A DNA stretch of 51,127 nucleotides, taken from assembly GCA_025359135.1 (NCBI GenBank), contig JANYHJ010000228.1, positions 1-51,127 of the forward strand. The letters are read 5' to 3'. Positions within the stretch are counted from its first letter, which is position 1. Each line of letters opens with the position of its first letter. The position numbers and the translations under genes were made by a program. The notes under the pieces were generated by a model that did not search any database, was not told where the DNA came from, and was given only the letters and a program-made list of their open reading frames with translations. Shown piece by piece: positions 1 to 9,481 of the stretch. This DNA comes from Gemmatimonadota bacterium (GTDB taxonomy: Bacteria; Gemmatimonadota; Gemmatimonadetes; Gemmatimonadales; Gemmatimonadaceae).

Positions 1-665
1 CGGTAGCGCACGCGCAACTCGTGCTCGAAGCACTCGAAGTGGATGTCCGACGCGCCCCGCTTGACCGCCTCGGTGAGGATGGCGTTGATGAGCTTCACCA
101 CCGGGGCATCGTCCACCGCCGCGCTGAGCGCGGCGGCCGACATCTCCTCTTCCTTCTCCTCGACGACCTCGACGTCCCCTTCGGCCTCGATCTCCTGGAG
201 GATGTTGTTCATCGCCAGGTCGGTCGACTCGTAGTGCTTCTCGATCGCCGTGCGGAGCGTGAACTCGCCCGCGATGACCGGGAAGATGTCGTACCGCGTG
301 ATGAACTTGAGGTCCTCGATGACGCCGAGGTTGGTCGGGTCGGCCATCGCGACGGTGAGCGTGCGACCGTCGCGCTTGAGCGGCAGCACGAAGTGCTTGA
401 TGGCGAGGTCGGACGGAATCAGCTTCGCGATCTTCGGATCGACCTCGAACTTGGCGAGGTCCACGGCGGGCATCTTGTACTGCCGCGCGAGCGCCTTGGT
501 CAGCTCCGTTTCCTTGATGAAGCCGAGCTTCACCAGGTTGTAGCCGACGCGCGTCCCGTTCTGCTTCTGTTCCTGCAGGGCTTTCTCGAGCTGCTCCTTG
601 GTGATCAGCCCCTCCCGCATCAGGAGGTCGCCCAGGCGTTCAGTCGTCGCAGCGGGAGCAGCCAT
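1..665 (-). CDS. pilB: PilB-type pilus assembly ATPase, N-terminal part (runs off left edge)
   Basis: Cytoplasmic ATPase expected to power type IV pilus extension (GspE/PilB family). Only the first 221 codons are visible, from ATG at 665; the Walker A and B boxes lie beyond the window. Residues about 8-150 form an MshEN-type N-terminal domain ([12 protein letters not shown] near residue 10, then a helical bundle and a short alpha/beta part). An acidic linker ([10 protein letters not shown]) follows, then the start of the ATPase core with the typical VKLINAIL and ASDIH segments. A TTGACA hexamer reading toward the gene sits at 763-758, but no clear -10 box was found. The ComEA-like gene lies just upstream in the same orientation. 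GspE of type II secretion is the alternative, because the visible part does not separate the two. Confidence 0.88.
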   Translation of the reverse strand, partial: MAAPAATTERLGDLLMREGLITKEQLEKALQEQKQNGTRVGYNLVKLGFIKETELTKALARQYKMPAVDLAKFEVDPKIAKLIPSDLAIKHFVLPLKRDGRTLTVAMADPTNLGVIEDLKFITRYDIFPVIAGEFTLRTAIEKHYESTDLAMNNILQEIEAEGDVEVVEEKEEEMSAAALSAAVDDAPVVKLINAILTEAVKRGASDIHFECFEHELRVRY

Positions 666-802
666 GGCGGGTCGGGTGGAGTCCACGCACCCCCCAGCAC
701 GCCGGCGGAAAGCCGGTCCGGGGGCATCGATCCTAAGCTCCCCGAGGGAGAAGGACGTGTCAAGCGCGCAGAAGGCGGACGCGCGAAGGTGCCGCGCGTC
801 AC

Positions 803-1321
803 TTAACCCGGCGGCACGACACCGCCGAAGCTGATGCGCCCAGCGAGTTTGCGCGCCAGACCAGGGCCGATGCCCTTGACCCGCGTCAACCCCTCCATCG
901 AAGCAAACGGACCGTGCCGCGCGCGGTCGTCGACAATGCGCTTGGCCAGGGCTGGGCCGATGCCGGGCAGCGCCTCGATGTCCTTGGCGCTGGCGCGCTC
1001 GACGTCGATCGGGCCAGGCGGGCGACGCTCAGGCGCCAGCGGCGGAACCCCCGGCGGCAGCACGCCCACCGGCCTGGATTCGCGCGGGGTACCCGGCGCG
1101 CCCTGGCGGCCAGTCCGGCGCGGGTCGAGGGCACGGTTGCGATGGCCCTGTCTGAGCCGCGCGGAATCCACGGCAGCGAGCTGGGCGTCGAGGGCGGGTT
1201 GCGCCGCCGGTGCGAGCGGCGCGCGTTCAACTTTGTGCGCCTGTGCGGCCTGCACGCCGGCCCCGAGTGTGATCAGGGCGGCGAGGGCGGCGAGGGCGCG
1301 ACGTTCGGCAGGAGTTCCCAT
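803..1321 (-). CDS. ComEA-like helix-hairpin-helix protein
   Basis: A 172-residue secreted or membrane-tethered protein. Residues 1-28 are a signal-like segment (Ala/Leu-rich core ending near AQA). Residues 30-100 are a Pro/Arg/Ala-rich linker. Residues about 103-166 carry two helix-hairpin-helix motifs ([17 protein letters not shown] and [13 protein letters not shown]) of the ComEA family, which binds double-stranded DNA during natural transformation. The last residues, GGVVPPG, are low complexity. The gene lies 137 bp upstream of pilB on the same strand, which fits a DNA-uptake or pilus context. HhH motifs also occur in unrelated DNA-binding proteins, so the competence role is an inference. 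Start chosen: ATG at 1321, which gives the signal segment. Confidence 0.75.
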   Translation of the reverse strand: MGTPAERRALAALAALITLGAGVQAAQAHKVERAPLAPAAQPALDAQLAAVDSARLRQGHRNRALDPRRTGRQGAPGTPRESRPVGVLPPGVPPLAPERRPPGPIDVERASAKDIEALPGIGPALAKRIVDDRARHGPFASMEGLTRVKGIGPGLARKLAGRISFGGVVPPG

Positions 1322-1407
1322 GCGGCCACGCTAGCCACGCGCCGTCTTACCCTGGTAACCCGATTCGCGCGGCTCGGCCCTTTCCCTTGCAGCGCCCCGA
1401 ATCGACG

Positions 1408-2313
1408 TCAGCGCACCAAGGCGACGGCGATCTGGCCCACCACCGCAATGCTCGCCGCCGACACCTTGTCGAGCGTGTCCTCGGTGGTGTGGTGGTACGG
1501 GAAGTCGAGGTCGATCACGTCGATCACGTGCAGTCCCTTCTTGAGGAGCGGGATGTGGTCGTCGGTGACGGTCCACTTCGGTTCGCCGTGGAACACGTCG
1601 TCGTGCCCGAGCGCCTTGGCTTGCGACCAGACACGCGCCACGACGTCGGGCGCCTGCTGCACCGAATTCCCCTCCTGGAAGATCTGGAGGTCGGCGTCGC
1701 CGATCATGTCGAAGAGCACGCCGAAGAGGGGCGCGTAGCCGGTGTCCGGCAGGTGCTCGGCGAAGTAGCGGGAGCCGAGCAGCACGTCGGTGTCGGCTTT
1801 GAAGTCGCCGTAGTCCTCGCCATCGACGAAGAGGAGGTCGACGCCGAGGGTGGGCGGCAGGTTCTTGAGCGCCTCGGCGACGCCGATGAGCAGCGCGACG
1901 CCGCTCGCGCCGTCGTTCGCGCCGGGGGTCGGCAGCGAGCGCTGGGTGGAGTCCTTCGATTCTTCGGCCGTCGGACGCGAGTCCCAATGCGTCAGGTAGA
2001 GCACGCGCTGCGGGTTCGCGGGCTTGAAGCGGGCGATGATGTTGCGGAGGTGGAGGGTGTCGCCCTTGGCGGTGACGTGCGTGAACGGCTGCACGATGAC
2101 CGTGTCGGCGAGCGGCGTGACCTGCGCGATGATCCAGTCGCCGGCCTTGAGGTGGGCGGGGGTGTTGGGGACGCGGGCGCCGAAGTCGAGTTGCGCCTTG
2201 ACCCGGGTGAGCGCGGTGGCGCCGTCGAAGGGCGGCGGCGCGTCAGCCGCCTTGTCACACCCCGCGCAGCCGAGGGCGAGCAGGAGGGTGAGCGCGGAGA
2301 CGGCGTGGCGCAC
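1408..2313 (-). CDS. M28-family zinc hydrolase, glutaminyl-peptide cyclotransferase-like lipoprotein
   Basis: Extracytoplasmic zinc-dependent aminopeptidase or glutaminyl cyclase, about 301 residues. GTG at 2313 is preferred because it puts a lipoprotein signal (SALTLLLALGCAGC) at the N-terminus; a start at 2415 would add 34 low-complexity residues. The M28 ligand segments are in order: THWDSRP, GANDGASGVALL, LLFVDGEDYG, LFDMIGDADL and FPYHHTTEDT. The DGEDYG and YHHTTEDT forms resemble bacterial glutaminyl cyclases more than classic aminopeptidases. It is divergent from lptF, with about 130 bp between. Substrate cannot be read from the sequence. Confidence 0.82.
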   Translation of the reverse strand: MRHAVSALTLLLALGCAGCDKAADAPPPFDGATALTRVKAQLDFGARVPNTPAHLKAGDWIIAQVTPLADTVIVQPFTHVTAKGDTLHLRNIIARFKPANPQRVLYLTHWDSRPTAEESKDSTQRSLPTPGANDGASGVALLIGVAEALKNLPPTLGVDLLFVDGEDYGDFKADTDVLLGSRYFAEHLPDTGYAPLFGVLFDMIGDADLQIFQEGNSVQQAPDVVARVWSQAKALGHDDVFHGEPKWTVTDDHIPLLKKGLHVIDVIDLDFPYHHTTEDTLDKVSAASIAVVGQIAVALVR

Positions 2314-2444
2314 GGCAGGCACGGGAGAGGGTCGGAAGGGTACCGAGTGGGCCACGACCACGGCGCGCGGCCCGGCTCGTGGGGCAAGCTCGCTGGGCGC
2401 TCGGCCTTGAATCAACCCCTCGCAGCCCGCGAAGTTTCGGATTC

Positions 2445-4043
2445 GTGCGCATTCTCAACCGGTACGTCCTGCGGGAACATCTCGGGCCTCTCCTCTTCGC
2501 GGGGTCGGCCCTGACCTCGTTGATGCTCCTCAACTACATCGCGAAGGAATTCGCGAAGCTGGCGGGCAAGGGACTGCCGTGGGGCGTGATCGGCGAATTC
2601 TTCGTGCTCGCCGTCCCGTTCACGGTGGCGATGACGCTGCCGATGGCGGTGCTCGTGGCCACGCTGTACGCGTTCGGCCGGCTCGCGGCGGAAAACGAGA
2701 TCACGGCGCTGCGCGCGAGCGGCATCGGCATCCGCGACCTGCTCGGCCCCGTGATGATCGGCGGCCTCGTGCTCTCGTTCGTGATGGTGTGGTTCAACGA
2801 CCAGGTGTTGCCGCGCGCCAACCACCGGCTGCGCAACCTGCAGGAGGACATCGCGCAGAAGAAGCCGACGTTCGCGCTGCGTCCGCAGATCATCAACACG
2901 ATCCAGGAAGGGCGGCTGTACCTGCGCGCGGGCCGCGTGGAGTCGTCGAACAACCGGCTGTACGAGGTGGCGATCTTCGACTTGGGCGACCCGTCCAAGC
3001 GGCGCACGATCTACGCCGACTCCGGTGACTTGGCGCTGGCGAACAACGGCGCCGACCTGCGCATGACGCTCCATCACGGGTACATGCAGGAGGTCTCGCG
3101 CTCGACGCCCGGCGACCTGCAGCGGCTCTTCTACGTGACGAACGTGATCCGCGTGAAGGGGATCGGGAACCAGCTCAAGCGCAACGACAACGACTACCGC
3201 GGAGATCGCGAGATGTCGGTCTGCGAGATGGGCGCGCAGGTCTCGACGCTGCTCAAGGAGCGGATCCAGGTCGAGCGCGAGTTCACGCAGAACCTCGAGA
3301 ACCAGGCGCGCATCCTCTCGACGGGCCGGTCGGTCAAGCCCGACAACACCCCCGCGGTCTACCACGAGGTGCCGTCGATCGACCGGATCTACTGCGGCGC
3401 GGTGGCATGGATCGGCTCGATGCTGCCGGGCGCCAAGCCACCGGGTCCGCCGACCCTGCCTCCGCAGGTGATTCCGGGTCAGGTCGATCCGACCCGCGTC
3501 GCACCGCCTCCGCCGCTGGCCGCGGCTGCCGTGCCGAGCAAGCCCGAGCGCCAGTTCCGCACGGAGCAGGTGGTGCAGGACTTCGGTGCGACACTCGCCG
3601 CGACGACCAACTCGTCGGACGTGGCGCGCATCCGGCTGCTCACGGCCGACCAGGGCATCGACTCGCTGTCGGTGGAGATCCACAAGAAGTTCGCGCTCTC
3701 GTTCGCCTGCTTCGTCTTCGTGCTCTTCGGCGCGCCGATCGCGCTGCGCTTTCCACGCGGCGGCGTCGGGCTGACGCTCGGCGTCTCGCTCTTCGTGTTC
3801 GCGCTCTACTACGTGGGGCTGATCGCCGGCGAGGCACTCGCCGACCGCGACCTGCTGCCACCGTGGCTCGCGATGTGGTCGACCAACCTGATCTTTCTCA
3901 CGATCGGGCTCGCGCTGCTGAGCACGGTGGGCAACGAGGGGGTGTCGTCGCGCGGCGGCGAGATGGGCGAACGGCTCGGCGAGTGGCGTGAGCGGGTCAT
4001 GGGGCGCGTGCGCCGACTGCCGCGCGCGGAGGCCCGGGCCTGA
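2445..4043 (+). CDS. lptF: LptF-type LPS export permease with large insertion
   Basis: Inner-membrane subunit of the LptB2FG transporter that extracts lipopolysaccharide for export (YjgP/YjgQ family). GTG at 2445 gives VRILNRYVLREHLGP, the usual family N-terminus. Membrane segments lie near residues 15-110, a periplasmic beta-jellyroll-like region at about 125-260, and the last three membrane segments at about 415-510. At about 532 residues it is roughly 150 longer than usual. The excess lies between the periplasmic region and the C-terminal helices (residues about 257-409) and includes a Pro-rich stretch (GAKPPGPPTLPPQVIPGQ). Its stop overlaps the lptG start (TGATG). LptA, B and C are not in the window. 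Confidence 0.9.
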   Translation: MRILNRYVLREHLGPLLFAGSALTSLMLLNYIAKEFAKLAGKGLPWGVIGEFFVLAVPFTVAMTLPMAVLVATLYAFGRLAAENEITALRASGIGIRDLLGPVMIGGLVLSFVMVWFNDQVLPRANHRLRNLQEDIAQKKPTFALRPQIINTIQEGRLYLRAGRVESSNNRLYEVAIFDLGDPSKRRTIYADSGDLALANNGADLRMTLHHGYMQEVSRSTPGDLQRLFYVTNVIRVKGIGNQLKRNDNDYRGDREMSVCEMGAQVSTLLKERIQVEREFTQNLENQARILSTGRSVKPDNTPAVYHEVPSIDRIYCGAVAWIGSMLPGAKPPGPPTLPPQVIPGQVDPTRVAPPPPLAAAAVPSKPERQFRTEQVVQDFGATLAATTNSSDVARIRLLTADQGIDSLSVEIHKKFALSFACFVFVLFGAPIALRFPRGGVGLTLGVSLFVFALYYVGLIAGEALADRDLLPPWLAMWSTNLIFLTIGLALLSTVGNEGVSSRGGEMGERLGEWRERVMGRVRRLPRAEARA

Positions 4044-5128
4044 TGTCACTCGTGCGTCCGCTGGACAAGTACGTCTTCACCGAGTGGCTCAAGATCTTCC
4101 TCGCCACGGCGTTCGGTTTTCCGGTGCTGCTCATCGTCATCGACCTGACGGACCACCTCGACGGCTACCTGGGCCGGCACTTGCCGAAGGTCGACATCGC
4201 CCTGTCGTACCTGTACTGGATGCCCGACTCGATGTTCAACGTCATGCCGGCCGCGGTGCTGTTCGCCACGGTCTTCTCGATCGGGTCGTTCACGCGCCAC
4301 TCGGAGATCACCGCGGCCAAGGCGAGCGGGATCTCGTTCTACCGGCTGATGGCGCCGATCTTCTTCGGCGCCATCGGGGCGATGTTGCTCGCCCTCGTGG
4401 TCGGCGAAATCGCGCCGCCGGCCAACGCGCGGCGCTTCGAGCTGCTGCAGGAATCCAAGTTCCGTGCGGGGCGCAACGAACGCTCGAACTTCGCGTTCGC
4501 GGCGGACGAAGGGCGCGTCTACAAGGTGTCGCTGCTCAATGCGCTCGAGGGCCGGCTCGACGGCCTCGAGGTCGAGCGCAAGGGGACGGGGCCGGAGTAC
4601 CCGACGTACGTGCTCACCGCGCAGACGGGCGAGTACAAGGAGGGGCGCGGCTGGATGCTCAAGGGCACGCGCATCCACCTCATCACGGGACCGGGCGCCG
4701 ACATGGCGTTCGCCGCCGACTCCGCCATCGATCGCGACCTGCGCGAGAAGCCCGCGGACCTGCTCGCCACGCCGCGTTCGCCCGAGGAGATGCGCTACGA
4801 CGAGCTCGGCCGCTTCATCACGTCGCTCGACCGCTCGGGGGGCGACGCGAGCGACCTGCGCGTGGCGCGCGAACTCAAGATCGCGATTCCGGTGACGTGC
4901 ATCATCATCATGCTCTTCGGCGCGCCACTGGCCACGAGCACGCAGCGCGGCGGCGCGGCATACGGCGTGGGCATCTCGCTCGCCACGACGGTGCTCTTCC
5001 TCGTCCTCATCCAGATGACACGTTCCGTGGGCGGCAAGGCATTCGGCAGCCCCGAGTTCGCGGCCTGGATTCCGAACATCCTCTTCGCCGTCACCGGCCT
5101 CACGCTCTTCCGCGGCGTGCGCACGTGA
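4043..5128 (+). CDS. lptG: LptG-type LPS export permease
   Basis: Second membrane subunit of the LPS exporter, 361 residues, normal length. Three N-terminal membrane segments (residues about 15-115) are followed by a periplasmic domain (about 125-270) and three C-terminal segments (about 285-360). Family features include the N-terminal LDKYVFTEWLKIFL helix, the HSEITAAKASGISFYRL cytoplasmic loop and the LFGAPLATSTQRGG segment after the fourth helix. It lies downstream of lptF with a one-base overlap and is itself overlapped by mlaE (GTGA), so the genes are almost certainly co-translated. It lacks the insertion seen in its lptF partner. Confidence 0.9.
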   Translation: MSLVRPLDKYVFTEWLKIFLATAFGFPVLLIVIDLTDHLDGYLGRHLPKVDIALSYLYWMPDSMFNVMPAAVLFATVFSIGSFTRHSEITAAKASGISFYRLMAPIFFGAIGAMLLALVVGEIAPPANARRFELLQESKFRAGRNERSNFAFAADEGRVYKVSLLNALEGRLDGLEVERKGTGPEYPTYVLTAQTGEYKEGRGWMLKGTRIHLITGPGADMAFAADSAIDRDLREKPADLLATPRSPEEMRYDELGRFITSLDRSGGDASDLRVARELKIAIPVTCIIIMLFGAPLATSTQRGGAAYGVGISLATTVLFLVLIQMTRSVGGKAFGSPEFAAWIPNILFAVTGLTLFRGVRT

Positions 5129-5979
5129 GCGAGCGCCCGCGCGACCAGCCGGTGCCGCGCGAAACGGCGGAACTCTCGAGCATCGATCGGGCGGCCGTCG
5201 GCTTCTTCCGGCCGTATGCGAGGCTCACCTTCGGCTTCTTCGCCGGCATCGGCAAGCGCGCGTACTTCCTCAGGGACACGCTGCGCGCCTTCGGCGAAGT
5301 GGGCACCTGGTGGCCCGAGGCGTTCAAGCACATGCGTTCGATCGGCGTGGACTCGGTGCCGCTGACCTGCCTCGTGGCGGCGTTCATCGGATCGGTGATC
5401 GCGCTGCAGACGCGCTACCAGCTCTTCCCGGGCATCCAGCTCTCGGTGGTAGGGTTCATCTCGCGGCAGATGATCACGCTCGAGATGGCGCCGCTCATCA
5501 CCGCGCTCGTGCTCGCGGGCCGTGTCGGCGCGCGCATCACGGCCGAGATCGGCACGATGCGCGTGACCGAGCAGATCGACGCGCTCGAGACGCTTGCCTT
5601 CGACCCGGTGGCGTACCTCGTGGTGCCGCGCATCATCGCCGGGCTGCTCATGCTGCCCGTCCTCTCGATCCTCGCCAACGCCATCGGGCTGGTGTCGGCC
5701 TGGGCGACGGCGAGCATGGCCACCGACGTCACCTCGGACCAGTTCCGGGAGGGGCTGCGCCTCGGCTTCACCTATTTTCAGGTAGTTTACTCCGTGCTCA
5801 AGGCGTTCCTCTTCGGGGGCGCCATCTCGTTCCTCTGTTCGTATGAAGGGTACGTGACCGATGCCGGCGCCGAGGGCGTGGGTCGCGCCACCGCCAAGGC
5901 GGTCGTCTTCGGCTGCGTGGCCGTGCTGATCCTCGACGCCCTCACCGCCGTTCTCCTCGCGCCGTACCTCCAGTCATGA
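5125..5979 (+). CDS. mlaE: MlaE-family ABC transporter permease
   Basis: Integral membrane permease of an MCE/Mla-type lipid transporter that moves phospholipids between the inner membrane and the periplasm. GTG at 5125 overlaps the lptG stop; the protein is 284 residues. The MlaE domain spans residues about 70-280, with five hydrophobic segments and the conserved MAPLITALVLAGRVGARITA and EIGTMRVTEQIDAL segments. The first 60 residues are a soluble extension. The substrate-binding MCE gene follows with a four-base overlap. No MlaF ATPase gene is present here, so the ATPase must be encoded elsewhere. Confidence 0.9.
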   Translation: MSERPRDQPVPRETAELSSIDRAAVGFFRPYARLTFGFFAGIGKRAYFLRDTLRAFGEVGTWWPEAFKHMRSIGVDSVPLTCLVAAFIGSVIALQTRYQLFPGIQLSVVGFISRQMITLEMAPLITALVLAGRVGARITAEIGTMRVTEQIDALETLAFDPVAYLVVPRIIAGLLMLPVLSILANAIGLVSAWATASMATDVTSDQFREGLRLGFTYFQVVYSVLKAFLFGGAISFLCSYEGYVTDAGAEGVGRATAKAVVFGCVAVLILDALTAVLLAPYLQS

Positions 5980-6854
5980 AGCGTCGCAACGAAGTGCTGG
6001 TCGGGTTGCTCACCCTCTCCGCGATCATCATCGTGGTGCTGGGGTCCATCTGGATCGCGCGCGGCGGCCTGACGACGGGGTACCGGCTCTACGTGAAGTT
6101 CCCGTGGAGCGCGGGACTCAAGCTCGGGCAGCCCGTGCTGCTCGGCGGTGTCACGGTCGGGTTCGTCGAGGACGTGGACCTGCGCGAGGAGGGGATCGTC
6201 GTCACGACCATCAACATCACCATCAACAAGCCGATCCCGCGGACGGTGGTGGCGGTCGTCGAGCCGAACGGCGTGTTCGGCGACAAGCAGGTGGCGCTGC
6301 GCGGCGTGCCGAGCAAGAACTCGTGGCAGAAGGGCGACACGATTCCGGCGGCGATCGAGGCCGCGGGGATCGACGCCCTCGTGGCGCGCATGGACACGGC
6401 CAGCGGCCGACTCGCCGACGTGGTGAAGACCGTCAAGCTCAAGATGGTCGACGAGGGCGGCATCGAGGACCTGCGCAAGACGCTCGCGAAGATGAACACG
6501 CTCGCCGGCACGCTCGGCCAGGTGGTGCAGGACCAGTCGAGCAACCTCACGCTCACCATGGCCGCCGTGCGCAAGGGCGCCAGCGCGCTCGATTCGACGA
6601 TGATCGACTCGACGGTGCGCAACCTGCGCGCGACGACGGCCACGGTGGCCAAGCTCACCGAAGACCTGCGCGGCACGACGGCGCGCGTGGACGCGCTGCT
6701 CGCCAAGGCCGACACGGGCAAGGGCACGGTCGGGATGCTGATGAACGACCCGGGGCTCTACAACGACCTGCGGCGGCTCACGATGCGCCTCGACACGCTG
6801 ACCGCGGAGTTCAAGAAGGATCCGCGGAAGTTCGTGAAGCTGTCGATCTTCTAG
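5976..6854 (+). CDS. mlaD: MlaD/MCE-domain lipid-binding protein
   Basis: Periplasmic, membrane-anchored partner of the MlaE permease, 292 residues. Residues 7-30 form a single N-terminal transmembrane anchor. The MCE domain spans about 38-112 (GLKLGQPVLLGGVTVGFVED and a later GVFGDKQVALRG strand pair). Residues 130-280 are a long predicted helix rich in Thr, Leu, Asp and Lys, as in MCE proteins that build tunnels across the periplasm. The ATGA overlap with mlaE supports one complex. Its stop TAG overlaps the stop of the convergent APC permease in the palindrome CTAG. Confidence 0.88.
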   Translation: MKRRNEVLVGLLTLSAIIIVVLGSIWIARGGLTTGYRLYVKFPWSAGLKLGQPVLLGGVTVGFVEDVDLREEGIVVTTINITINKPIPRTVVAVVEPNGVFGDKQVALRGVPSKNSWQKGDTIPAAIEAAGIDALVARMDTASGRLADVVKTVKLKMVDEGGIEDLRKTLAKMNTLAGTLGQVVQDQSSNLTLTMAAVRKGASALDSTMIDSTVRNLRATTATVAKLTEDLRGTTARVDALLAKADTGKGTVGMLMNDPGLYNDLRRLTMRLDTLTAEFKKDPRKFVKLSIF

Positions 6855-8200
6855 GCTGCCAACCGCCGCTTCTCGACGTAGCGGTAGACCGGAATCCCGG
6901 CGGCAATGACGCCGAAGATGATGAGCGTCGGCGTGCGCGCGCCTGCATCGGCGAGTCCGTTGACCATCAGCATCACCGTGCTGACCACGAACAGCGCCGG
7001 CACGACGGCCCCACCCGGTGCGCGGAACGGCGGGTTGTATCCCGGACGCCGGCGCAGCCGGTACACCGAGGCCACTGCGAGCGCGTAGAACGGAATGAGC
7101 GCCGTCACGAAGGCGTCGGCCAGCTGCTCGAAGGTGCCGACGAGCACGAAGGCGATGCCGACACCGCCCGTCAGCATGATCGCGACCCACGGGCTCTGGA
7201 ACTTCGGGTGCACGTTGGCCACCTGCTTGAAGAGCAGGCCGTCGTCGGCCATCGCAAAGAAGACGCGCGGACTCGTCAGCAGCGTGCCGTTCAACGTGCC
7301 GAAGGTCGAGATCACCACGGTGATGCCGACGAACACGACGCCGGGCTGGCCAAGGAGACGATCGGCCACGGTGGCGGCGACGAGGCGCGAGCCGCGGATC
7401 TCGTCCACCGTGAGCACGCTCAGGTACGCCACGTTCGCGAGCAGGTAGATCGCGAGTACCATGCACGTGCCGAGGACGAGGGCGCGCGGCAGGGTGCGCT
7501 GCGGATCCTTCACCTCGCCGCTCATGAAGCTCAGGTCAGCCCAGCCGTCAAACGCCCACAGCACCGACACGAGCGCCAAGCCGAACGGCGCGAGCTTGAG
7601 GCTGCCCTCGGGGTAGAACGGCGTGAAGTGTCCGCCACTCTGCGGCAACCCGATCGCGATCGCGAGCAACGCGATGAAGAGCAGGCCCCCATACTTGGCC
7701 ACGACCGTCACGTTGGTCACGCGCGAACCCCACTCCACGCCCAGCACGTTGACGAGCGTCGTCACCGCGATCGCGGCCGCGGCCACGTAGTGCACGCGCT
7801 GATCCCACGGCGCGTGCGACGGATCGACGCCGGTGGCGCGCAACGCGTATTCCGCGAACGTGGTGGAGATGGCGCCGAGCGACGCGGCGCGGATGATGAT
7901 CAGTTCGGCCCAGCCGAAGAGGAAGGCGGAGAGTCGCCCCCAGACCTCGCGCAGGTACACGTACACGCCGCCGGTATCGTTCGGATAGACGCTGGCCACT
8001 TCGGCGAGCGACAGCGCGCCACAGAGTGCGAAGATGCCACCGGCCGACCAGACGAGAATCAGCGGAAACGGGCCCGGCAACTTCTCCGCGACGCCGGCCG
8101 GCGAGCGGAAGATGCCGGAACCGATGATCTGGCCCACGCACACCGCAGACGCGGCCCAGACGCCCAGGTGTCGCTTGAGAACGCGGGGAGAATCGGCCAT
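6851..8200 (-). CDS. APC-superfamily amino acid permease
   Basis: Twelve-helix secondary transporter of the amino acid-polyamine-organocation superfamily, 449 residues from ATG at 8200 (MADSPRVLKRHLGVW). The first helix has the substrate-binding GQIIGSGIFRSP motif typical of the LAT/AGT-like branch; YPNDTGGVYVYLREVWG and FDGWADLSFMSGEVKDPQR are also family landmarks. Substrate is probably a neutral or cationic amino acid, but sequence alone does not fix it. Upstream, 80 bp separate it from the divergent COX2-like gene. A second APC permease of the same general type lies at 12748-14070; the two are not close copies. Confidence 0.87.
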   Translation of the reverse strand: MADSPRVLKRHLGVWAASAVCVGQIIGSGIFRSPAGVAEKLPGPFPLILVWSAGGIFALCGALSLAEVASVYPNDTGGVYVYLREVWGRLSAFLFGWAELIIIRAASLGAISTTFAEYALRATGVDPSHAPWDQRVHYVAAAAIAVTTLVNVLGVEWGSRVTNVTVVAKYGGLLFIALLAIAIGLPQSGGHFTPFYPEGSLKLAPFGLALVSVLWAFDGWADLSFMSGEVKDPQRTLPRALVLGTCMVLAIYLLANVAYLSVLTVDEIRGSRLVAATVADRLLGQPGVVFVGITVVISTFGTLNGTLLTSPRVFFAMADDGLLFKQVANVHPKFQSPWVAIMLTGGVGIAFVLVGTFEQLADAFVTALIPFYALAVASVYRLRRRPGYNPPFRAPGGAVVPALFVVSTVMLMVNGLADAGARTPTLIIFGVIAAGIPVYRYVEKRRLAA

Positions 8201-8280
8201 GGGGCCGAATGGTAGGTCGCGGCGCAGCAGGGCGCCACGCCCCCTGCAGGGAGAGGCCGATTGAGTCCCTCCCTGCTCCC

Positions 8281-8585
8281 ATGCACATTTCGGCTTGGCT
8301 GGCGCGCGCTCCGCGCGTGCGGCCCTTCCCTGCACCATTCTCCGTGCGTTTTCCCTTCGGCCTCAGTCCGGCGCTCTTCTGGATCTGCGCTGCTGCCGCG
8401 CTCGTGGCCCAGGCCGCGCTGCTGCGGTCGGCGTTTGCGCCGCGCTCGGACGTCGCGCCCGAACGCGCCGTGGTCGTGTCGTCATCGCGATTCGCCGAGC
8501 TCGCGTGGTCGGTGCTGCCGGCGCTCGCGCTCGCGGGCACGTTCGTCTGGGCCTGGACGCTGATGCGGCCCGCGGCGGGCGCATC

Positions 8586-8589
<4 letters not shown>
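8281..8589 (+). CDS. Small two-helix membrane protein resembling the COX2 transmembrane hairpin
   Basis: A 102-residue protein with two membrane segments (residues about 33-55 and 72-95). The second segment, FAELAWSVLPALALAGTFVW, resembles the second helix of cytochrome c oxidase subunit II, whose usual pattern is E-x-x-W-T-x-x-P. The CuA-binding cupredoxin domain is absent: the protein stops right after the helix. It overlaps ctaB by four bases (GTGA), tying it to oxidase assembly or heme O synthesis. Start ATG at 8281 is a best guess; a GTG further in (VRFPFG) would also work. Function is unknown. Confidence 0.6.
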
Positions 8590-9479
<890 letters not shown>

Positions 9480-9481
9480 CG

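Noticed and set aside
701..716. CCGGC-GGAAA-GCCGG hairpin in the pilB leader as a riboswitch
   Set aside because: A five-base stem alone does not match any riboswitch consensus I can recognise.
2412..4049. Long minus-strand open frame of about 545 codons opposite lptF
   Set aside because: Product is Arg/His/Glu-rich and low complexity with no domain. It mirrors the codon bias of lptF, whose plus-strand product is clearly a membrane permease.
5787..8215. Overlapping long frames opposite mlaD and opposite the APC permease
   Set aside because: Both are Arg/His-rich shadows; the opposite-strand products have clear MCE and APC features.
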